Positions 55,154 to 64,000 of a stretch of 64,000 nucleotides of DNA are shown piece after piece. The translations under genes and the position numbers were made by a program. This DNA is from Macrostomum hystrix. Lineage: Eukaryota > Platyhelminthes > Macrostomidae. The notes under the pieces were generated by a model that was not told where the DNA came from, ran no database searches, and worked only from the letters and a program-made list of their open reading frames with translations. The DNA is taken from positions 1,220,001 through 1,284,000 of the forward strand of contig CATNEN010000026.1 of NCBI GenBank assembly GCA_950097015.1. Reading direction: 5' to 3'. How positions within the stretch are numbered: position 1 is the first letter of the stretch; the number at the start of each line of letters is the position of its first letter.

Positions 55154-57028
55154 CTGAAATTATGTATTGCAAAACTCGTTAATCACGCAAATTATGTTTC
55201 TTGGAAATTAACAAATATGATTCAAGGAAGTGTTGTACCAGTAAACTAACGGTGAGGTAGCTATAGCAGTATATGTAAGTTATAGGTGAGTTTGTCAGTT
55301 CAAATATTACCTGGCCTCTTTGGACACATGAAAGAGTTTTTCTTTTCTAAGAAAATACCAAAACTTTGCCACTTAATAGCTTTATTGTTTAAGATAATCA
55401 TACTTGATTTTCTTCATCAAATTCTTAAATTTTTTCTTTGACTTTACTAAGTTTAATTTTACTCTAAAAGTTGGGTAAAGTTTAGCACTTTAATATACCA
55501 ATGATCTAATATCATGCATAGAAGGACAAATAATTTGGTTTCTGCATTAAAAAATTCGAATTTTTATATAAAAAATTAGATAGAAAGTCAGATACAACAA
55601 ACAGTAGTACTAATGTAGGATCACATATATCATTTGTGTGAATTATCTATGTGAGTTTCTTGTAAACATTTGCTATAGCATAGCTATAGCTATGCCCTAT
55701 GCGAATCTTTAAAAAATTAAAGTCTCTTTTGAAGAGGACAGAACAGAAGTAGCTAGTCCTATATGAAGAAACTAATTTCTTAGCTTAAATTTAGCTATTA
55801 TATGTTTTTATTGGAATAAATGTTACAGTTACAACCCTATTTGGCTAGAGGAATTCCTTCAGTTTAAGGATGGAATAAATATTTATATTTAGACATAACT
55901 AGCTATGCCTATAATCAGTGCTGCTCTTATTTTCATAGACCAAATTTAATAATTTAATAACTAAAAATTTCCTCTCCTTGCTATCTAATTATATCTATGT
56001 TATCTATGTTATCTATCTAATTATATCTATGTTATAACTAGGCATAAATTCAAAATTATGGCTTTTTAGTCTAAAAATGAGAACTATACACTCAATATAG
56101 TTGCCCAGGGTTTGAAAAAGAATTGAATATTTTTTCAAAGTTTTGTATTCCTTGAATGAACTTATTTAGTCTCCAAAAAGACAAAGTCTTGAGTAGACCT
56201 TCTAGTCAAATAAAAACTTTTCAATTGTTTCAGAATTCAAGTAAATGTCTTGTAACCCTTTTATTATGCAAGATAATTTCATGAATTTTGTCCACATGAA
56301 GATAACATGAATGAAATTAGAAATATCAAATAAAAAGCAAGTAGAACATGATTCAAAAGGGAAAAATAATGGCTCTAGGAATATAGTCAGGCTATAACAT
56401 TGCTTTGTATCAATTTTTCTTATGTGTATATTGAACTAGCAAAGTGAAATAATAATTTAAGATCAAATAGTAGAGTAGACTATATAGCTACTTGTTTAGA
56501 AAGGGAAGCAAATAATTATTTTGTATATGTTGGTATATGTAAAACATAATATATATTGGTAATTTTTAACTGGAATTGGCTCTCTATTGTAAACATTTTT
56601 ATAATGCTAGAATACAAGGTTATCACCTTGTATAGTAGCAAAATAACTGTATACAAAAGATTATCAGGCACACCAGATGGCAAATATGGATCTCAGATTT
56701 AAATAGTGAGTTGACAGCTGACCCTACCTATATTTTTATCCATTTTTGCCAAGCGAGAAGGTTTCCAGAAGTGCCCATAGATTTAGAGTGCAAGGTATTC
56801 AGAGCTTTGGTCAATTTTTAAGACTTTAGCTTCACAGCACTATGTTAAATGCAAGTGGTTAAAATGAATACAGCACATAATAGCTATATCAATCTACATT
56901 AAAAAGCTTTCTACTGAGGCTTACAGCACTTCTAAAGAGTGCAATGTACATTATCCTCATTGATTTTAATAGCACATCTATAAAGTGCAATATACTGAAC
57001 TGTTTTATTTAACAATTTGCAGTCTAGT
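55154..57028. other. AT-rich stretch, no gene seen
   Basis: Strongly AT-rich, with no confident exon. It may contain the promoter and first exon of the proline-rich gene. Confidence 0.4.
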
Positions 57029-58581
57029 CTATCTAGGAAAAAGATGGACTGTCCTACTGTTTGGCTGTTGTGAGATAACATGTTCTTCAGCAGCACTTTG
57101 CTGTGTCATATGTGACAGGCTTGGTAATGAAAATTGTAAAGGTACCTGAGGAGGTACTTGAGACTCAGATATCTGTATTTCATCTGGCAATAACATACCT
57201 GGGTAATAATTCTGCGAAAACTGAGCAAGACGTAGGTGACTATGTATTACTTGATTTTGAGAACTTCTAAGTTGCTGCAAATGAATGTCTTCTAAATAAG
57301 CATCTGGATTTTGGAATAAATTGTCAATACTATTGATATTTGAAGTAGTATTGTTGAGACTGGTAATATCATTGACATTACTTTGTGATGCTTCTGCACT
57401 TTGACTACATTCTTCATTGAGGCTTATCTCAGCCTCAGCAGCATAGTCATTTTGCTGTGTAGCCACTATTGCAGAATCATTACCATTTGCACTAGTACCT
57501 TGCATGCCAACAAGCAATGCTTGATTTTGGTTTGCTAGAGTACCTTCAGTGCTAATTGTAGGTGCTACATTTCTCTCATTCCATTCTGAATGAGACCAAA
57601 ATTTTACTTCACCATGATCAGAAATTGCCTGAAATTGTGCAACACATTGCTGTTGGTTAAGATTATGGGGTGAAGAGAAGTTGGGAATAAAACGTCCTGG
57701 CCCTTTCTTCTGACCTGTAGCTAAATCAGAAGCTATAAGTGCCCATTGAATTGCACCAGAGTTGCCTGCCCTTTCATAAGCGTCCTTAGCTATTTTACTA
57801 AGCTCTTTGCGCATGTAGACAACACCCTTTTTAATAATTTCTTCAAACTTTCCTTCTGTTTGAGGAAGCTGCTGCAAATTTTGAAGCCTGTGTTGCGCTT
57901 GCTTATCTGCTCTTATAAAATCAACAATAGAACTACATGCTTCTTGGACCTGTCCACTCAAAGTGCCAGTGACATCTTTAGAACAGTGATAAATGGCTCT
58001 GTCATGTTCAGTAATTCTAATAACAATGTAAGTTTCTTTATGTTTGTCCAAGTCCTGAATGATTCTTTTAATTGGGCGAGGTCGATTTTTAGCAGCTTTT
58101 CTTAGTCGTTCTTTTTTTGCTATACTTAGACCCCTATACTTCTCTAGCAATGCTGAAGTCCAAGCTGAAATGAAGAAGTATATGATATTAAAAATATTTA
58201 AACGAGATTTCCACTAAACTAGGCTTTTGTCCAGAACTGCAAGAATTAAAAGTGAGGCCATGCTTAAGGTAATCTCCCCTTGACCTCAGGGGAGAGAACA
58301 ACACCATCACTGAATTAACTGTTTAAATATAAAATGAAAAATTAACACCCAAACCAGCATTATGCATGAAAGCATATTTACCAAGTTTTTAAGGCAGTCA
58401 CCCATTTTTTAGAAACTAAGAAAGCTGCCCTTTTCCTTTTTCCAGTCAGCTGTACAATTCTGAACAAAAACCAAGTTCGTAGGTGCAGAAATGCCCAATT
58501 CCTTTAAATCTTACTGTATATAAAACACTTACTAGCACAGCCCTTCTTTCGAAGAAATTCATTGCCGCTAGTAGGTCCCAT
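57029..58581 (-). CDS. Unrecognised 394-aa protein (2 exons) in an AT-rich island
   Basis: Exon 1 58581-58533 encodes MGPTSGNEFLRKKGCA and ends at a GTAAGT donor. Exon 2 58164-57029 follows CATTTCAG. The phase joins (A plus CT gives Thr), for 394 aa in total. A TTTTAG directly before the ATG leaves open a further 5' exon. Residues 20-60 are basic (KKERLRKAAKNRPRPIKRII), and 60-160 look like an alpha/beta fold (YIVIRITEHDRAIYHCSKDV, then a helix-rich stretch FEEIIKKGVVYMRKELSKIA). After residue 195 it is Asn-, Gln- and Ser-rich and disordered. I do not recognise it. Codon use is much more AT-rich than in the KDZ/SET genes of the same element, which suggests a different origin. Confidence 0.6.
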
Positions 58582-58915
58582 CTAAAATTAAGTTTTTAGC
58601 AATATGTAAATCAAATGTCTGTCACATGAACTATTTACCTACACTTCATTGGCAAACTATATATTTTTGGAGTCTATAGGCATGTCAAGTAATACCATAT
58701 TATAGGGCCACAAAATGGTCAAGTTAGAAAATCCAAAACTGTAACATGTCACCATTGCTATTAATAGGAAAAAGCATAAAAAATTCATGAAATACAATTT
58801 CGAATTCTTAACTTGAAAATTAGTTCTACTTTGAAACTTTTTCTTCAGGAATTATTTAGCATGGGCATGGTGAATTTTTTGGTCTTGGAACAGCTATTTA
58901 AGTATTCTATAGCTA

Positions 58916-59790
58916 CCAGTGGGACTGATATATTCATTTCCTTGAAGGTACTCTTAACAGGCCCTAGTCAAAACACATGCTGCACACATTTCACAAGCTT
59001 TGAGTTTTTTCAACTTTTAAAGAGGTAATCACAGTTTAATCATGGTTTTCTGTTTTTGCACTAAATATTGATACTAATACATTTTCCTCAAACATTTCCA
59101 GCCTGCCTTGCTTGCTGCCTGACTGTTCGCTTGTCAACATTATGGACTCTAATGGACGACTAGGTCTATGCTGTCAAACTGCCATTGTCTGGTTCTAGGC
59201 AAGCCTCAAGTTACTGCAATACTTTTGCTCTCAGAGCTAGCTACTATCAGCCTGCAGCTCGACTCTTTGGACGAGCGTGAGTTAATATTGATTGCTTTTG
59301 TGAAAGTTACAGTTCAATGTGAATTCAAATGCAATGGCCCTCATTTTTTATAAACAGGTGTTTTGGCCCTATATGGTCCCATTCTATTAATGCTACATGC
59401 TAATACCAATAATTAAACGAGGACTCGATTCCATGTGATTCTCAGATTCTCCTCTCTACATCAGCCTCGAGGAGACATGCCCGCTATGGTCAGGCATTTT
59501 CCTTATATTTAACACACTGACTTTGACAAATAGAGGCTGTTCCTGTTTCTAACTTTCAATTACATTCAAATTCTGCCGCTTTCCACAGTGCTTTTTTCAT
59601 CTGCTCTCTCTCCCGATCTCTCCGTCATTCCCCTTTTCTCCTGCGCCAGATGCAGAGTAAGAACGGCTAACAGTTGATACTACTCCTCATCTAGTAGTCT
59701 GTGTCGCAACTTTTCTGTATTGGTTTGACTGAAATATTCACTTCCTTGAAGGCACTCTTAACAGGTCATAGTCACAGGCCACAGGGCATG
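58916..59790. repeat. Dispersed ~70-bp direct repeat pair
   Basis: The segment with ATTTCCTTGAAGGTACTCTT at 58916-58985 recurs, diverged, at 59724-59790 (CACTTCCTTGAAGGCACTCT). The rest of 58582-60298 shows no gene. Confidence 0.6.
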
Positions 59791-60298
59791 TTACATATTT
59801 CTCCGGGCTGCAGGTGTGGGTGCACTGATTAAGAGTTGGACTATCTAAGATTTGACACCTTGATCTGAATGGCGTAGGCGAGGGGGTCATACTAGCTACT
59901 AGTAGCCGAACACTAGTAGTATGGGTTACCAGAAATCTGCCTAACACAGGGGAAATAGGAGAGCGTGCATTTGAATGGGAGAGGGTGGCCTATACTCTGC
60001 ATATAGGATAGGTGACGCTGTGACGATCTATGTGGCTGAGGGGTTGGAGCCCCATTACAATTACTCAACAGAATTCTGAGCACCAAAAATTAGCGAAAAT
60101 TATCAGCATGAGCTTGCCGTGACACCCGAGACAGTAATGACCCCTGGAATGGATTTCTAGGCTATGTATGCCACTGTTTAGATCTGCATGAAAAGCTTGT
60201 TTAGCAGGCAGCATTAATGAGCTATTACTACTATAAATATTGATAGTAATATTTATAATACCAGCAATTTCCAACTATGTAGATTATTATACAGCAGT

Positions 60299-60470
60299 AA
60301 CAAATATGGATTGATTTTGACATGCCACAAACTCTTACAATACATTATTACAAATACGAAAATATTAAACTGACATGGGTCAAATAACAAATATGGATTG
60401 ATTTTGACATGCCACAAACTCTTACAATACATTATTACAAATAGGAAAATATTAAACCGACATGGGCACC
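60299..60470. repeat. Tandem duplication, 2 x 87 bp
   Basis: AACAAATATGGATTGATTTT starts at 60299 and again at 60386. The two units differ at only a few positions. It lies about 400 bp inside the right end of the giant element. Confidence 0.9.
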
Positions 60471-60831
60471 TAAACTTGGCTTACCTGTCAGTTCTTATTT
60501 GAGCTAATAAAAAAGGTTTCTATTTAACAATTCTAGCTAGTATAGGATATAGAATTAGATTTAAAGTTTTGACTCGACGAGCTCTTTACTATTCGAGTTT
60601 TGGTGGGAAGAGGAAAAACAGCTCGTTCCCCTTTGTCCCCCGCTCAAATAGGGATGTATGGCACCATCGTCTAGTTCGTTCCCAAGTTCGCGTAAACAAC
60701 CCCTCCCAGCCAACCACGCTTCATCATGGGGTTCCCACGCTTCACGTTCCCACAGGGAGCTCATGAGCTGCACTCGTCTAGCCGGACTCATGGCACGGTG
60801 AGGTGACCTGGGCTAGCCGTCTAATTTTTAC

Positions 60832-60868
60832 CGTGAGCTGAGGCCGGCTAGTCCACGGCCGTTAGGTG
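60832..60868 (-). repeat. Right terminal inverted repeat of the giant element
   Basis: Reads CACCTAACGGCCGTGGACTA from 60868 downward and matches the left end at 28 of 37 positions. The adjoining 60760-60830 holds further GGCTAGCC and AGCTCATGAGC motifs shared with the left subterminal region. Confidence 0.75.
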
Positions 60869-60875
60869 GTGGCGG
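60869..60875. repeat. Right target-site duplication (GTGGCGG)
   Basis: Matches 29512-29518. It is followed by AGGGGAGTTGGGG, the continuation expected from the uninterrupted Helitron. Confidence 0.75.
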
Positions 60876-61055
60876 AGGGGAGTTGGGGTGGCTGTCCTCG
60901 GAAAACAAAAAGTGACTCACTTTGAGATGATGCAGCTTTGCTCTGGATTGAGTAGAGATGTTCAAAATTGACAGCATTATTTGAAAACATGTAAAGTGTA
61001 AGTGGATCAAATTTGGAGAAAATCTGACAAAGTGGGGCGACGATATGTCGAATTG
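60869..61055 (-). mobile_element. Helitron copy 1, 5' portion
   Basis: The reverse complement matches 61362-61549 of Helitron copy 2 nearly base for base (from CAATTCGACATATCGTCGCC to CCCCTCCGCCAC). It is continuous with the 3' portion at 29518 and below once the giant element and one target duplication are removed. The outermost ~220 bp of the 5' end present in copy 2 are missing here. Confidence 0.85.
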
Positions 61056-61789
61056 ATATGCATTCGTACATTTTGAAATATGTTCAAAGTATTTGAAGTA
61101 TGAAATATGTAGTATATACGAGTATATACGAGTATATACGAAATCTATATATATAAAAGTGAAAACTCTGTCTGTGTGTGTGTGTGTGTGCAACCTTTTG
61201 TCTTTATAGACGCCGAAACCGCTCAACCAAATCGCACCAAACTTTGCACATACCTAAAACCACCTACGCTGAGTGCAATAGGCTACTCAAATTCCCGAAA
61301 AATCATTTCCTTCCTGCTCAAAAAGGCAAAAAACTGCTCAAAAATCGTCAAAAAATCACTCAATTCGACATATCGTCGCCCCACTTTGTCAGATTTTCTC
61401 CAAATTTGATCCACTTACACTTTACATGTTTTCCAACAATGCTGTCAATTTTGAACATCTCTACTCAATCCAGAGCAAAGCTGCATCATCTCAAAGTGAG
61501 TCACTTTTTGTTTTCCGAGGACAGCCACCCCAACTCCCCTCCGCCACTCTGCGGGCCAAATTTTATTACAGCCACCCCCTCCCTTACCCGGGCGCCGAAG
61601 CCCCAGACTGTACATTGTATTTCAAGCGGTGAATGTACACAGCCCAAACCCCTAGACTGTCTACTGGCCCCCAAGCAGCACTGAGACTGAGTGCGGTGAG
61701 TGCGGTGGCGTCCCAGTGCGCAGGGCTCTCCGGTCGATATTTCTCTCCAGCCAGCCTGGGATAGAAGAAAGAGAGAGGCTGGCGTTGAC

Positions 61790-62387
61790 TGGCTGTCAGA
61801 GAGGGCAATTCTGTGTCCTAGAAATGATGCCGCCAACGAAATTAACTACCAACTGCTTCAGGAGTTGCCAGGTGCAGTTTTCACCTACAACGTTGACTGA
61901 TGACACCGCTGTGGAGTATCCTGTTGAGTTTCTGAACTCTCTAGATCCTCCTGGAACTCCATCGCACAACTTGCAGCTGAAAGTTGGGGCACCAATTATG
62001 CTCCTCCGCAACCTGAATGCGCCAAGGCTGTGTAACGGCACCAGACTGATAGTCAGGCGGCTCTTCCCACACGTGATTGAGGCCACGATAATGACTGGAT
62101 CTGGCAGAGGAGAGTCTGTGTTCGTTCCCCGGATTCCAATTATCCCCACGGACCTGCCATTTCAGTTCAAGCGACTGCAGTTCCCTGTGAGAGTGTGCTT
62201 TGCAATGACTATTAACAAGGCTCAGGGACAGTCGCTGAAGGTGGCTGGCATCAACCTGGAGACTCCTTGCTTCTCGCATGGGCAGCTTTATGTCGCCTGC
62301 TCCCGTGTTGGAACTCCAGCTGGCCTATTCATTTTCGCACCAAGGGGAAGAACGAAGAATGTGGTGTATCCCCAGGCCTTGAGGTGA
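61790..62387 (+). pseudogene. C-terminal part of a Helitron PIF1-like helicase
   Basis: One frame reads [32 protein letters not shown] then stop. The next frame continues [40 protein letters not shown] and GTRLIVRRL, then [30 protein letters not shown] and a stop after [13 protein letters not shown]. These are the last motifs (V and VI) of Helitron helicases. A frameshift near 61900 and the missing N-terminal 1,000+ residues make it non-functional. Confidence 0.85.
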
Positions 62388-62537
62388 CTCGCAAGCAATT
62401 AATAGAAAAGTAGTCACGAATTGACCTTGACCTGTCTAACTCTGAACTCTGAAACAGTTTAATTTTGTTTCTTTGACATTGTTATTGTTATGCCATGGCT
62501 ATTTTCCTTATGTACGCGTGTACATGCATATTGTATA

Positions 62538-62815
62538 CAGAGGCAGATTTAGGGGGGGGGGCGGGGGGGGCAGTCGCCCCCCCCCAAATTTTAATCATGG
62601 GAATAAGATGCCCCCACCAGGGGCGCCAGTCGCAGCACTGGCGCCCCTTTTCGGCCGCTGGCGCCCCTTTTTCAGCCGCTGGCTCCCGTTTTTCAGCCGC
62701 TGGCGCCCTTTCTTGGCTCCTGGCGCCCTTTTTCGGCCGCTGGCACCCCCTCTGTGATTCTCATGGCGCTCCCCTGACAGACCGCCCCAAAACAAAATTC
62801 CTGGATCTGCCACTG
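62538..62815 (+). mobile_element. hAT-like MITE nested in Helitron copy 2
   Basis: Terminal repeats CAGAGGCAGATTTAGG and (reversed) CAGTGGCAGATCCAGG, 278 bp, flanked by ATTGTATA and ACTGTATA, an 8-bp hAT-type duplication with one mismatch. The centre is GC-rich, with ~27-bp repeats containing CGGCCGCTGGCGCCC. It has no coding capacity. Confidence 0.8.
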
Positions 62816-63052
62816 ACTGTATAGAGGAGTGGCTAAGAGACATGTTTCTAAAGAAGTAATCAAGAGGGGGCTGTTTGGACAAACTTTTCACTTATTTTTT
62901 ACTTAAAACGCCCTTAAACAAACTCTTCACTTTTCATTAATACAGTAAATAAATAAATGGTGACCTTCACGATAAAGTTAATACAGAGACGTGAATTGCT
63001 TACTGCTTTGCTTTAAATTTCTGCCCCAAAAACAACGGGCAAAAAAAGCTAG

Positions 63053-63586
63053 TATATAGTACGAGTATATACGAGGCGCAGAAGTATGAAATATGAAATA
63101 TTTTCGATTCGATTTCTATTTAGATGCCCTTATGCTATAAACACTATTGCTTTGCTTTAAATTCAATATTTGCATTAGATACCAGCCTAGTTTAAATGAC
63201 ATGAAATCATGACCTACTCTATTCGGAAGCAGCGAAGGAAAACTCATATTTTAATGCATGCTTTAACAACTACATACCGATGAATGTTACAAATTAGCTT
63301 TAGTAATTACAGGGCATTCGTCACCTAAAAAATATCATCCAGGGTGGCTCACTTGTTGCCGTGGTCGAGTGACAGGAAAATCTGTAGGCATTTGCAGCAA
63401 CAGCATAGTTAGCCTCCATGCATGCACCTAACGCAATGAACGCAATACAGTAAATCGCTTCAAACATAAACATTGCACGCAAATTTCACTCCACGACTTT
63501 CAGAGGGCTTCAAATAAATTGCAAAAGGTTTCATTCGAAACTTAAATTATTCTATTTCGTGTTTTTGGCAGTTTTCTTGTTGCCAG
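63053..63586. other. AT-rich, no gene seen
   Basis: Includes the rest of the AGTATATACG repeat flanking the Helitron; probably intron upstream of the exon at 63587. Confidence 0.4.
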
Positions 63587-63792
63587 CGGGCGTTGCAGCA
63601 CTTTATTGAGACGCGCGTAATGGGCAACACGGTGGAAAAAATGCGCGAACGCGAGCTGGTCCGGCGACAGACGAAGCGAGACGAGCTTGTGGCTTTCCTT
63701 GAGGGCAGCAAACGGAGGCGCAGCCTGCTGGATGTTAGCGGGAATCCCATTGGTGACGAGGCGCAGAACTCTCAGCTGGTGGATGGCGATAG
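63587..63792 (+). CDS. Internal exon of an unrecognised gene
   Basis: Bounded by TTTTCTTGTTGCCAG and a GTGAGC donor, 206 nt. In frame it reads RALQHFIETRVMGNTVEKMR then ERELVRRQTKRDELVAFLEG, SKRRRSLLDVSGNPIGDEAQ and NSQLVDGDR. It is highly charged and helical, probably part of a coiled coil or helical bundle. The family is not recognised, and neighbouring exons are not evident before the window ends. Confidence 0.5.
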
Positions 63793-64000
63793 GTGAGCAC
63801 GGTAGTTACATTGCAGATCCACTAGATTGTTGCTTAACTCTCTGCGCCGTCGAATGATCGTCAGAATGTGTGTTATTTGTTGTTGGATATACTCGCATAT
63901 GACACTTGTGACAGGAAGAATAAGTCAAACGTAAAACGAGGTAACCTCTTGGAATTGTTTATGCGAGTGCGCAACACTTTTAACACTTAAACGACTGAGA

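Larger units (their letters stand above)
29519..60868 (+). mobile_element. Giant (31.35 kb) TIR transposon carrying a KDZ transposase and a SET-domain gene
   Basis: The left end at 29519 reads CAGTCTATGGCCGCGGGCTA and the right end, reversed from 60868, reads CACCTAACGGCCGTGGACTA. Over the first 37 positions 28 match, including a continuous CTAGCCGGCC core and CAGCTCA. The flanks are GTGGCGG at 29512-29518 and GTGGCGG at 60869-60875, a 7-bp target duplication (8 bp with one mismatch). Outside these, the sequence is a minus-strand Helitron whose two pieces join perfectly across the element. The second Helitron has the uninterrupted site CAGAGTGGCGGAGGGG on its minus strand near 61536-61551. 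Contents: KDZ transposase, SET/zinc-finger gene, zinc-finger gene, repeated regulatory blocks, nested Merlin and hAT remnants, large satellites and two spliced minus-strand genes. That the KDZ protein moves this element is inferred from location and integrity. Confidence 0.8.
61144..63052 (+). mobile_element. Helitron copy 2, internally deleted, both ends present
   Basis: Starts TCTATATATATAAAAGTG, a typical Helitron 5' end (TC), after a host A. It ends GGGCAAAAAAAGCTAG before a host T, with the hairpin TGCCC-GGGCA upstream of CTAG: insertion between A and T without target duplication. The flanking host sequence on both sides is the AGTATATACG repeat, which it split. It keeps the 5' region (to about 61760) joined directly to the C-terminal helicase segment, so Rep and most of the helicase are deleted. 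A hAT-like MITE is nested at 62538-62815. Confidence 0.85.

Noticed and set aside
54668-55182. Gly/Trp-rich plus-strand ORFs opposite the proline-rich exon
   Set aside because: The minus strand has matching splice sites and phase with two more exons; the plus frames are GC-rich shadows.
62473-62891. ORFs across the end of Helitron copy 2
   Set aside because: They span the non-coding hAT-like MITE and the Helitron 3' terminus.

Overview
This is a window of animal nuclear DNA. Genes are split by many GT-AG introns, two of them encode neuronal receptors (a Cys-loop chloride channel and a class C GPCR), and large tracts are satellites and transposable elements (Helitron, KDZ, Merlin, hAT, non-LTR remnants, tRNA-derived SINEs). 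An invertebrate, possibly a flatworm or another spiralian, would fit the compact receptor genes and repeat load, but the species cannot be fixed from sequence alone.

Layout. 0.7-2.1 kb (-): two-exon gene with a PTB/PID-like N-terminus. 3.1-5.1 kb: two minisatellites. 6.4-7.1 kb (-): decayed non-LTR reverse transcriptase. 9.5-15.0 kb (+): 11-exon glutamate/glycine-type chloride channel, with a retrotransposon RNase H relic and a SINE in one intron. 16.0-17.6 kb (-): acidic low-complexity protein. 18.1-18.7 kb: 10-bp minisatellite. 19.0-24.2 kb (+): 14-exon GABA-B-like receptor. 26.85-29.5 kb (-): 3' part of a Helitron. 29.5-60.9 kb: one giant transposon. 60.9-61.05 kb (-): 5' piece of the same Helitron. 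61.1-63.05 kb (+): a second, internally deleted Helitron. 63.6 kb (+): an internal exon of an unknown gene.

The main result is the giant element at 29,519-60,868 (31,350 bp). It has imperfect terminal inverted repeats (28 of the outer 37 positions match) and a perfect 7-bp target duplication (GTGGCGG). It sits inside a minus-strand Helitron, cutting it in two. The second Helitron at 61.1 kb carries the same site uninterrupted and so serves as an empty-site control. The element encodes an apparently intact KDZ-superfamily transposase with a CxC zinc cluster and an AT-hook. Downstream, on the same strand, lie a gene joining two zinc fingers to a SET8/KMT5A-like SET domain and a paralogous zinc-finger gene. 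Each of these genes is followed by a copy of the same ~450-570-bp block holding a poly(A) signal and a probable promoter, so the block looks like a reusable terminator-promoter module. A selfish element carrying its own histone-methyltransferase-like protein would parallel the known association of fungal KDZ elements with TET/JBP enzymes. Here the chromatin enzyme is different and the host is an animal.

The rest of the element holds satellite arrays with higher-order structure (3 x 320 bp with tRNA-like units, 10 x 91 bp, about 25 x 142/140 bp), nested Merlin and hAT remnants, and two spliced minus-strand genes of unknown function (a proline-rich one and a 394-aa one in an AT-rich stretch). 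All exon models come from reading splice sites, phase and protein family features by eye. No database search was run.
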